Of a DNA stretch of 64,000 nucleotides, positions 50,501 through 62,500 are shown piece after piece. A program made the translations under genes and the position numbers. A model generated the notes under the pieces. That model searched no databases, was not told the DNA's origin, and was given only the letters and a program-made list of their open reading frames with translations. Every line of letters starts with the position of its first letter. Position 1 is the first letter of the stretch. The stretch is from NCBI GenBank assembly GCA_027574665.1, contig CM050658.1:19728317-19792316 (forward strand), in the 5' to 3' direction. The DNA is from Rhynochetos jubatus. Its lineage: Eukaryota; Chordata; Aves; Eurypygiformes; Rhynochetidae.

Positions 50501-53500
50501 TCCACGTTCCTTTATCTGAGAGATAAAGGAACAAATGGTAGAATCCTAATAGAGAACAAGGCATTTGGTGGTTTTCAGACCGGTGCTTCGACACAAAACA
50601 AGCTTGTAAATGTCCAGTAGCGTCTCGGTTTCCTTTTACTCCTAGCATTTACTGTTACTTATCCCATGCCACCTCACACATAAGAGCACACCTCTTTTGA
50701 AGCTCAGCCCTGTAATTGTTGGAACAACCCATGTCAAAGCTGCTGGGTGGATGCTCGAGCCAATCAGAAACCCCCAAAAAATTAAAATGGAATGGGCTTT
50801 CCCAAGTATAAAATCCCCTTGTATCTGTTCCTGAATTTACCTTTCACAGCACAGTGATACGTGGAATCCTACTGGGTACTGCTTAGCAAGTAGTTTGTGT
50901 GTTTTCCAAACTGTCCTTGTCACAGACAGAAATAGTGCTGTGCGAGGGACTGGCAGTGAACAGACACAGTCCTTACGTTCTTGGCACCGCCTCACGTGTT
51001 AGCTTGGATAGCTTGCTTAACTTCTCTGTGTTTTGCTTTCAGATATGTAAGATGGGGGAGCTCATCTTTGGAAAACACTTTGGGATACTGTGGTAACTGG
51101 TTAGGGTGCATCCGATTTGCAGGCCAGGAATGTAGCTGTAGCTCATGTAGGCTTCCCCAAACTACATCCAGAATCTCTCGCTGGAATACTGTTCGTACTG
51201 TAGCTGTGACAGCGCGTCGCGTGGTGAACGAAAGCCAAATACCGACAAGATTCCAGACACCTTCTGTAGCCCACACTGACCCCACGCTGTCATCGCTATA
51301 CTGTTTTGAGTATCTGAGCCAATTAGTTTCAGTAACCCCTGGTATGTCTGCACGAGCCGCAGTCACCCCTTTGACAGACACAGTGCATTGAGAAACTGAA
51401 CAGGGCGGTTGTCAAAACCTGCATGCTTGGAGGGCGATTCGTTAACGTCTGTATTAATGGTTTTAAATTGTTGTTGTTTAGACCACACCACCATTGGGTA
51501 AAAGATCGTTAAAACTGGCATCTGTGGAGAAGCCTCTAAGAGGCGTATTCCCATGTGCTACCCGTAATTCAGGAGCCGTTAACATGCCGTATTTTTAATC
51601 TCCGTGCATGTCAGCTTTCCTCTCATAGGCATTGGGGCCATTTCAGACCCCTCCCTTATACCTTACCCCAGGTTGAGTTTTATATTTACGACCTTTCAGA
51701 TTCTCTGAATTAAAGAGTTTCTCGTTCGGTCAACAGGGAGAATATGTCTCCTGCCTTCTGTCTTTGCTTCGTCAGATGTCAGACACTCATTTCCAGCACC
51801 TACTGGACAACTTCCAGAGCAAGGATGAACTAAAGGTACAGCAGAGCATCGTGTCTGTGGGGCGGTTCACTCGGAGGGGAATCCCTCCAGCGTACTTGCT
51901 CTGCTAATCATTGCCGTCCGCTGGCGCTCTACCCGGGGGCCTTCCTTTCGCTTTGATAGCAATAAGTGTTGTGTTACAGAAGCATTTAAGACCACAAGGC
52001 ACTGACTTCTCTTCATAACTGCAGATAAAGTCCCAAGACAGCTGCTCTTGGCCATAAAAGGATATCGGGTTTGTACGGAACGTAGAGGAACAGGGGGGTT
52101 TAATCCTGTGAATGTAAGGTCAGCTCTGTAGCATTCCACTAGGTGTTCACTGTGCGCTGCAGCTTACTCACCAACGGTGCTGACTTTATGCCAGAAGAGA
52201 ATTTCAAGTCTTTCTGGGGATACAAATGTCTCTAGCAGAGGAAATCTTTTTTGGGAGAGCAGTAACCTTACTCCTCCAGATTTGTGAATGTTAACTGAAG
52301 CTCTGGCCCTTGGTGAACAGAAGGGGTTGGTGAGGGATACATCACACTGCTCTGATGGCCTTTTTGCCACTGACATTTTGAAATGGCACATCTCAAAACA
52401 GCAGAAAGTGACTTGGTATCTCAGCTTCCTTAGGAAAGAGGAGGATCCCTGCCAGCAGTCTGTTCAAAGGCAGAATCATTTCATAAAGACAAGGTTTTAT
52501 ATAAAATGCCTTTGATTAGCATGGCAGTCAGTAAAATATGGGGAAGAAGAAGAATATAATGTGGCAGGAATATACAAATGAAGTGAAGAAACAGTGAGAA
52601 GTCCCCTCTGAATAGGCTTTCAGCTTCTGAATATTTCATGAATAAATCAGGGAGATAAATCTGGGATTATATAATTCTTGCACTGAACCCTGCAACCTAG
52701 AGGTATCTCAGGTTGATCGTTGTCTGAGATCCCTTTCAGGTAACTTTCAAATTGCTCATCGGAAAGTGATTTGGTAAATTCATTCATATTAATTTTTAAA
52801 AGATAATTTTAAGAGCTCTCTGAACGACAGCACCTATGTCAGGGCGGTGAGCAGGTTTGTCGTTGAGCTGAAATTTGGTTTTGCACCCAGAAGGGCTAAC
52901 ACTGCTGGATCTGACAATCGAAGGATAGGTTTGAGGAGCATCACAGGCTGAAGATTTTATACCCAAATTTTTTTCCAACTATCAGTTGACCTAATAAAAT
53001 ACATTACCTTCTTTTTTCCTTCAAATACTGCTGTAACAGTACTTCCAATAATTTTTCTTGGATGAAAAGCCATGGTGTTCAATTTCCACTGTTGCATCTA
53101 GGCCAAATGAGGCCAGAAGTCAAGGAGCTTCTGGAGCTTTACTCTTAGCTCAGTTACACCAGGATATGTCACCTCCCTCCACCCAGTTCATGCACAGTGG
53201 CAGGACAGGTTTGATGAAACCTTGCGCTGCCGCTTCCTGCGCCGTGTTGCCTCTGTGCAGAGGAAAAACAACAGTAAAATCATCGTTCGCAAGGCCGACA
53301 GCTTGGCATGGTTTGCCTTCGCTATTGCTCTTTATAGACAGAGAGGTGCAGGTAAAAATCTGGGAACAAGGGAAATATCTGCAGGTTTGGGGATGTTTTT
53401 GGAAAGCCAATGTTCAGCTGAACGTGCTGAGAGATCTTTGCTGTTGGATATTGCCAGAAATGGGGTTTTCTCTTACTATTTTTAAAGTTGTAAGTAGGAG

Positions 53501-56500
53501 TTTAATTTGGGGTGTGTGGTTTCTTGTCAGATTTGTGACACAAGGTACAAAGAAATTTGGACAGATACATTAATTAAATGAATGCCTAAATAAATGATTC
53601 TGCTGCCAGTATATTTGAAAATAGCTGCAAATGGACTCTGAAACTGGATGATAATATGAGCAGTCACACTGCAATCGTGCACGTGAGGAAGTTGTTCACC
53701 TCGCTGCAGAGGTTAAGATTTCAGACCCCTGCAGTTCGTTCAGTGCATGTTAGGCGCATACCAAACGAGCGGAGCCATACCCCAGTGTATGTTGCTTCCG
53801 TGTTTTCAGGTGCACGGCCTAGTAACACAGAGCTCAAATGGAGCACGCAGCTTAATCGTCTTTTTTGTAAACAAGAAAACAGTTTAATCTGCAGCTGCTG
53901 GTGATATTTTTGTTTGGTTTTCCCTGTGTGATAGGAGTTCCTTCTGAAGATTTTCTGCGTGTTTCGGAACCTGATGAAAATGAGTGTCTTTCCTCGAGAC
54001 TGGATGGTGATGAGGTTGCTCACCAGCAAGTAAGTAGAGAAGCAGGTATAAACCGTTGGTGTGCTCTGTCGGAATTTCTTCTTCTCCTCCTCCGGGCAGT
54101 TACCACCTGTGACGCAGTGTGTTTCATCAGACTGAGACGTGGTGACCACGTCAGGAATTCTGGAGTGCTCATCCTTATTCTGCAGTGATTTTAACACTCT
54201 GGACCATGCTGGGACTTCTGTATTCGTTCCGTTTCTTAAACCCTACCGGTATGCACGGGTGTCAGAGAGGTACAAGCTGAAAGCCAACGCTGAAGTAGCT
54301 GTGTCGAGGGTAGAGTGGCGCAGCAGCTGCCATAACCCGTGGCCAGAACAGCGGTACTAACGGGCAGGCCTCGCAGCTCCCTCTCTCAGTACGTTACTAC
54401 ACTAAAAGTCCGTCTCTTCCCATGACACCGCTTCTTAACCTATCTAGAAGGAGGACTTGGTTATTTTAGAAAAGGAGGAGCAGACCCTAGCGACGACACC
54501 AAATAATGTGCAGAGTTATTTCTCAGTTAAGTTGGCATCTGCCATTTTAATGCTTAATTTTATCTAATTCTCCTGCTTCTGATTGGTGAAGGGCTGTGCT
54601 GTTTGGAATGGCAGCTGTGTGACGGGCACGGGGTGGCTGGAATTAGTTACCAGTTTGTTTAGATAAACCAGCTGTAGAGTTACTGCTGGCTGACAGCTGG
54701 AGGGGTTCCCGTTACAAGAAGCCGCTGTGGAAGTTTTGCTAAAGGCTGGCTGCTCAGCTGAGCTGTGTGCGCTGCGAGTTCACCATGCTAATGAAAAGGG
54801 GATTAAGGGGATTCAGTATTTCAAGCACAAAGGTTACATGAAGGTCTGTAAGAAAAGAGAAACCCACACGGAAGAGCGGTTCCTGCAGATGCTGTGCGTT
54901 ATGCCGTTCCCTTTGGCGCAATGTTGCCGTAACCCTGTAGACTGGTAGGTGGGTTTGGCAGCGTTACTGGAAGTATTGCTTGCATGGGAATTAGAGACGT
55001 GCGCTTTCTTTTGACGCTATTGTTGCCTTATCTACATTCTGTTTATCAATTCCTGAGTTGACTGCATGTCCTCATTGCCTTTCACTAAAGTGCATTTAGC
55101 TGTCCACTAAAAAAACACCAGGGAATCCAAAATTGGCAAAATACTCACAAATACCTTGAGTTGAAGTGTGTGCCAGGTGAAGGGCCATTGTGTAGCCAGG
55201 AACGGAAACAGCTCAAACGTTCGGAGTTGCTCTTCTCTGGGAAAATGAAAAAATATCTTTAAGCCAGGAGGAAGATGGGTGTATTCTCTCGTGTCTCCAG
55301 AGGTAATATGGCCCAGCCATGCAAACTAGATGGGATTTGAAATGCTCCTGTGTAAACCCCAAAGGTTACAATAACGATGAAAATTCTTAATCTTGCATCA
55401 CTTGGTACAAGTGGGTTATTAAAACACAGCAAGATAGGTGACGTGTGTGTGCATCTAGCAGTGACTGCGCAAAGGATGCCCGTCTCTGTCCGTGTAGTAA
55501 AATATAGCACCACAGACCACTGTAACGTGTTGCACTCCAGATTCAAATGTTGGGTTTTCTGTTGTTGTTTTTGATTGCAGTATCATAGTTACAACTGTTC
55601 AGTACCTGTCTTCTGCGCTGCATAAGAATTTCACGGAAACGGACTTCGATTTTAAAGTAAGAACTGATACTTAGAACATGTTATGCCATCTTTTTAACTA
55701 GCACTAACAAAGAGCCATGCTCTACATCGCAGCATCTTCCAGAGTGTTTTCCCTGGATCTGATGTAGTTGATAATGGGCAACCAGTTCAGTGTCACTACG
55801 GAGAAGCTGCCAGCCACGTGCCTAGGCCCGTGTACACGCCGCATGATGGCGAATCCTCCTTTCTTTGGGAAAACTGGCTAAATTACAGGCCTCTCATTCG
55901 TGCTATGGTGTAACCTCTGGGGATTTTTGAGGGGCAAAATCTGTTTAGCCTAGAGAAATAAAGCAATTTAAAACTTGAGGTCACCAAGTTTCAACTCTGG
56001 TGCTAAGAGGAAAGCCCAGTGGCAGTACCTTCTTGGGGGTTTTAACTTTAGTTCCTACCAGGTTTGAAATAATCCACTAAGAGTTTATCGTAGTTGAGAT
56101 ACATAGTAAGTTACAGCTTGATTACAATAAAGGATTGTCTGATTCTGCATGTGAAATAACATTCGTCCTCCTACACTTGTGTGAAACTTACTCCCTGCGG
56201 TGTAATGGTACAAAACTTCCTTCCTGTGTCACAGGTGTGGAACTCTTATTTCAGCCTGGCCGTTTTATTTATAAACCAGCCAAGTCTCCAACTAGAAAAT
56301 GCCACACCAGCGAAGAGGAAGAAGATCCTGGATAAGTAAGAACATGTTTTATTGGGTTCCCAGCCTTTTCTGCCACCTCAAAAATGAGATTTGTTTTCCT
56401 ACCGCAAGTCCCTGTGATTTATTATGGAACTCGGGATGTTGGAATGCTTGGGAAGTAAATGCGGAGGTGTCCTAACACAGTGGTCAGTGATCAGTCGAGG

Positions 56501-59500
56501 TGTTTGGTGGTGTTATGTTGACTTGAATGTGAATCTGGGGGGTTTCCTGAGTTTCCACACCACTGCCTTGCCAGTCTGTGTTCCATCAGGCAGTCGCCTT
56601 ATCTCCTCTCTTTCAGATATGGCGATATGAGAGTGATGATGGCCTATGAACTCTTCAGCATGTGGCAGAACCTGGGTATGTCACTCCCTTCTCTGTCCCA
56701 ACAACCAAAGCCAAAGTAATCCCGCATTTCTGTTGGAATTTTTTTTTTTTTCACTTTTTATAGCATCACAGAATACGTACTTTCTCTTAAGAGTTGTACA
56801 GCCAGGAAGCATTTCTCATCTCCCACCGAAAACTCTCTTCTGCATTGTCTCATCGTACTTTTCTATTTGAAATTCTACTTTCCTATGAATTTGAATGCTT
56901 TCTTCTCAAATGTGGCAGTGTCACGTTTTGGTTGTTTTAACACAGCAGCGACAGTTTTTATGTATTTGCAAATATAAAATCAGCTTTTTCTAATCCTTTC
57001 AACAGTGCTGCAGTCAGGTTCACGCAGAGATAGACTGTTGCTCTCTGACTTTTGTCTGATCCGTGGCTGTAAAGCAGGAATTTAGATTTTCACAGCTATA
57101 ACAACTTTAGAATTTTGTAGATGATTCAAACGCCAAAGTTGTCATGATTCATACTTCAAAATACATCTCACCACAGGTCTCGAAAGGTAAATGGTGATTT
57201 TTCATTCGGGACTTGCGCTTTTACAGGCGTGCTGCAGCAGTCTTGAGTTTAGGGATTTTGTTAATAGAAGAGCCAGATAACATGTGCTGCATCAGAGCAA
57301 GTCCAGCTAGGCCAGTATCCTTTGTCCACTGGGGCCAACACTGAATACCTGTGGAAATGTTTGGGGACAAAGGAAGTATATAGTATCCTAGAGGAAAATG
57401 CAAAAATGATTGCTGGTAAAGACCACAAATAACACAGCGTTCTGAGAACAGGTAAATCATTTAGAGGGTAAAGGAATGATAGAGGTCAGATTGGGTAACT
57501 TGCTAAGGTAGCTGCAAGCAGTATGTTCAAAAAGTCAAATAGGAACACTTTATTTGTAGGAGTGTAGGTAGGAGAGCTATTCAAAAAACCAAAGTCTACG
57601 AGTGTATCATGCTGATAATCATCTGAATCACCGGTTCTGCTTCCTGCAGCTCAAAAAAAAAAAAAAAAATCCACCAACCAAACCCGAGCCAAGTTGCCCA
57701 AAGTTCAGAGAACAGTCAGGAAGATGGCCGCAGAAGTAAGAAAATGCCTTATTATAAAACACTGAATAAGCCTGACCCGTCTTGCACAACTAAGACGATA
57801 CAGCCAGGCTTGATCACAGCCCCTAAGCATCTGTGTGTAGAATGGAAGGCTCTGCAATATAACAGGGGTCAAATAACCAGAAAACGATGCTAGTCAAATT
57901 CAGATCAGAAGTGAGAAGCCCGTTTTAGATATGTAGCTACAGATATTTATCACTGACTGTGTTCTAAATATGGCTATTTTGATTTATTCTCTGCGACTGT
58001 GCAGTAAGCGTGCCACAGGACAGATTGTTAGCAAAATGCCTTGGGTTTCTGTTGCGGAGAACAAACGCAATTTGGTCCTAAGTCAAGGTCAGTTTTGAAA
58101 CTGAGACTTCCATGGCACGGAGGATGAGGAGCTCTATAGTTCTGTGAAATCTAAATATGTTCAATTTAATACCATTATTCTCACCAGCCCTTTCAAAATG
58201 TTTTTCTTCATAAATTAGAAGTGTCTGTGGCCTCTTTTCCCCCTCGCTTGTATGTTTTAGTTTGGTTATTTTTGACAGTTTGAATTGCTTTGCAAGTAAA
58301 ATGCAGGGACAGTTTTTGCTGAAGGCTTTCCCAGTGAAGTGAAACGGGATTTTAGAGACTTTGCAAGGAATGGTGTAAAGCAAATGTTTCTCCAGTCCTT
58401 TCAGGAGAAGAATGTGCTTGCTTTCCTAGCGCGCATTCCTCCTGCTTTGCGTGTGTCGCAGGAGTTTTCTCAGTGACAGATAACAAAGGCCTTTGTTTAA
58501 TTACACTTGCTTTGTGTCGTACAGGTGAGCATAAGATTCACTTTATTCCGGGAATGATTGGCCCCTTTCTTGGTGTTACACTTGTTCCACAACCAGAAGT
58601 CCGGAATATCATGATCCCTATCTTCCATGACATGATGGACTGGGAGCAGAGAAAGAATGGCAACTTCAAACAGGTGACGTCGCTTCCCAAGCATGTGCAG
58701 TGCTCTTTCTGTCGCTCTGTCTGTCTGCAGTGTCCAGCTGGAAGCACGGAGTTTGTGGCTGTTGATCAGCTTCTGAGGGTGAAGGCGATGTTGTCGTGTA
58801 AACGTGTAAAGATAGAAACTTAGAAGTATAATTCACAAAACTATTACAAGGCTCGCAAGATTCTTTGAACAGTGCACTTCCAGCAAGCTCCATTTCCCGT
58901 GAACATAGAGGAGAGGAGCATCATGTTGGAGATGTTTCATCATGTTTCACCTAGGTTCTGAGGCATCCCTTAAATGGCTCAGACTGAGAACCGAAAATGG
59001 CCATGTTCAGATTTAGCCACTGTTTGTGAAGACAGTGGTCTTTGCTCCTCTGTTGTCCGTTTCCAGCTAGAAAGGGAATGCGTAATTAAATAACGTTGCA
59101 TAATTAAATGACGCTCCCATGCTTTGACGCAGGCTCTGTGACTGTGTATGTTCTGGGAAATGGGAGCAGCTCTCCTGGAAGGGCCAATCCCAACACCACT
59201 TCTGTAGCTTCCACCTGCTGTGAGCTCTGATTGCGGAACAGGGAGAGGAGGCTTCGGCATTTTGCTGCCCAGTCGCGGTCAGAGAAAAGCTTAAATTTTC
59301 CACTGCAAAAGAGATCCCTGACACGCAAAGTATTAACAATGAAGGATTGGTTCGGACTGGATCCTCAGATGACAGTGCTTCATTGTCTTTGGGGCAATAC
59401 TGAGCACAAGTATCTGCAACTAAGTGCTCTGAAGTAGTAAATCCTTGTATGTCAAGTGTCATAATTCATGTGATTATTATCCACAAACTCATTAAAATGC

Positions 59501-62500
59501 CAGACCTAATCTATCATTCCTGGGGAATAACAGACCTTTTCCATAACCTGACCTATTAAAGGCTGTGTGGAGGAGTATTATCAGGAGGTTGTTTTCATTC
59601 CTCTTCCGCTTCCTTGATTACAACTTTTATTATTATTTACTACTATTATTATTACAGTAGCATTTATTGATCATGGTCCTCTTTTTGCTTCTTTTCACGT
59701 AAGGATAGAACAGTCCCTGTTCTGGCATTTACAGTTACAAGTACCTACAGTCTTCAAGCTTCTGGACCTTTCTGTATCACGATGAACCCCTCATAATCTT
59801 CATAACCTCAATTTAATTTTTATACTCACAAATGGATTCCAAACCCGAGCTCCAAGAATATTTCTTAAATTACCTGTGGAGCAAATTTCCGCCCCGTTGT
59901 ATGAAGTATATATCGTGACTTTCTAAGATTAAAGACAGAAGAATGATGTGCACTGGGGAGAATTAAGGAAATCGGAAAATAGCAGAGGCTGTGGTGAGCC
60001 AGACTACCCTTGGCTGCTGGGGCCAGGAAGTTGTGAGCCGTCTGGTTTAATGCTAGACAGCTGGGCAGATGCTCTACTGATCACTGTCAAATCAGCGTAG
60101 GTCACAAGCAAAGAGAGGGAAGGTTGGTTTTAATTTTGAGCCTGTCTTTCCTTTTTGAATACTAAATCGGTTGTCAGAAAATATCAAAAATCCTGGAAAT
60201 TCATTTTCTAGCCCTTTTTTATTTTCTTCAGTAGCTCTGTTTTAACAAGGTTAGTTTTTCAGTGATGCTGGGTAACAATGCAGTCTGATTCACGGACTAA
60301 ACCAGGTCTCCCTTTACTGATTTCAGCACCAAGCGCATCAACTCCGTTTGAGTGCCACTGGCTGATTTGCTTTTCATTCTCTTCTTCCTTTGCAATTTGG
60401 CAGCTGAAAAACAGAGAAACTCAAACTGTGCTTGTCGTTAAATGAAAACAAGCTGTCTTCCTACAAACAGTTTCAGCCTCTAGGAACCTCTGCCTTCGTT
60501 AGTACTGTAGTATGTTTCCTGCGAGATTTCCAGGGCTACTTGAAATCGTTAGATATATTGATTTCTGCTCTTAAATCAATTTTATGGGACTATCTGATAC
60601 CAAATTTGATACTGGGATGTATTAGACTGGAGGGAAATGAATACATATTCAAAGCCTTTGTAAGGGCAGAGAAACGTAACGATACTGTTGTGGTCCTTTT
60701 ATATACCTGTAAAAAGAAAATGCGTCCTTTAATCATAGAGAGGCTTGACAAAACTGGGTTTAATGAACCAATAATCTTCCAATATAATGGTGCCTGGATG
60801 ACTGGAAATCAGTTACCTGCCAGCAGAACCATCACGCCATGGCACAGTTTCCCTGCACGGATATTCTGTTACAGTACAGGATCCAGTTTATCTGATACAC
60901 TGATTCACAGAAAGTGTCCCCCAGTGATTTATTTGATAGGAGAATCAACTTCAGAATCTCCTGTGAAGCAGCAGCATTACTTCCCCTGGGATGTTCATTT
61001 AGACCCTAATAAGCAAAGGGATAATTTAGTTTTAGTCCTCCTATTTCACTGAAGAATGAGAAAAGTGTGTCCATTGAATGGAGCCAGAGAAATAAACGAC
61101 TGGCACGCAGAAGTGGCAGTCTCAGGGCATGAGAAATGAAATATTCTTCCAGGCAGTCATCCTGTGTTTGGAACTCTCGTCTTTACACCAACAGCTGATT
61201 TGTAACCAGTCGCTTCTTCATCCAGGTGGAGGCTGAGTTGATCGATAAGCTGGACAGCCTGGTATCCGAAGGAAAAGGTGATGAGAACTACAGGGAGCTC
61301 TTCAGCCTGCTGTAAGCTATGCCGCTTTCTGCTCACTCTGTGCTGCGCAGGGTCCCGGCAAGGGAGGCAGTGGTGACCTGCGCAGCCACAGCTCCAGTGC
61401 TGTCCTCAGGGAAGGCTGCAGAGGGCTTTCTGGCAGGTTTTCGTGGCTCAGTGAAATAGAAGTATGTCACTCTAATTCTGAAAAGAACATAGAAACCTGA
61501 ATTAGTCTTTGTCTTCTTTCTGTGGAATCTATTATACGGCTGCACTGGTAAGTGGTTCTCCTCCTCCTATCAAAAACAGATTTGCTCAGGAGCCAGTGCC
61601 TTTCTTTTTACGTAGCGGTAAGGGAAATCATGGCCTTAGGATTGTTCAGAGGAGCAGCGTGCTGTCCAGCAAGGCTGGCCTTGTTAGAGAAAGAGAGGTT
61701 TTCCTCAGCACTTTCCTTTGTTCCTTCCGATTTTTGACGGTCATGTTTTGGTTGGCTCAGAAGTTGCAAGTTGCTTCCTCCAGAGCCCATCACGACATTG
61801 TGTTTTCACTCCTTTCACACCAAAAATCCATACTTGTAAGGATAAACTTAAAGACCAAAACCCTAAATCTTTTAATATTCCAGTGAGCCACAGAGATCAT
61901 TAGCAGAATTGTAGCCATATATTCCGGACAATTTTACATGGCCCCCAGTAGCACGCTGGCAGTTTGAGGCATAAGCCCTTGTTTTCCTAGAACCAATACT
62001 TGTATTTCTGAACGTACACCTGCGCATCCATTCATTTTTGAGACAGATAAGCCTGCCCATCCGTAGGAAGCATGTAAAGTATTCAGTCTTGATTTGTGTA
62101 TGTTCAGCCTTGGGAAGCCTGGCATGTTAAGTGTATGGATGACACAAGTCTCTCTCAGGGATAAAGGAAAGAAAATATCATTATTTTTTGCTCACAAGGC
62201 AAGAGGAATATTGTGCATTTCCTCTGCTCCAGTTGAAGGCGTGTTACCCGAAAGAATTAAGAATTCAGAGACTGTAGCTAGTTACTTATTTTTAGGTGAC
62301 AGTGACTGGATGTGTTACCGAGAAACAGCCTGGAACTCCAGCAACCTTTTAGTTCATATTTGGTCCTGACTTTTCTGAGAACAATGTGAACTTTGAGGAA
62401 ACAATTCCACAAAGTTAGAGAGTGCTGTGTGAAATAAACAGTTGATCCTAAATTCTACCACCTCAGCTGTACTGCTAAAATGCGAATTGGCCCCCTCAGC

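Noticed and set aside
53118..53165. Resemblance to an ancient tetrapod repeat (TTACACCAG-type core)
   Set aside because: Only a few dozen bases match by memory; too short to call without a repeat library.
53058..53573. 171-codon frame and overlapping antisense frame in intron 17
   Set aside because: Open frames in several registers at once suggest stop-poor composition, not a gene; no motif recognised.
57653..57669. Poly(A) tail of a processed pseudogene or SINE
   Set aside because: The sequence 5' of the A run has no recognisable gene or SINE body and no matching target-site duplication was seen.
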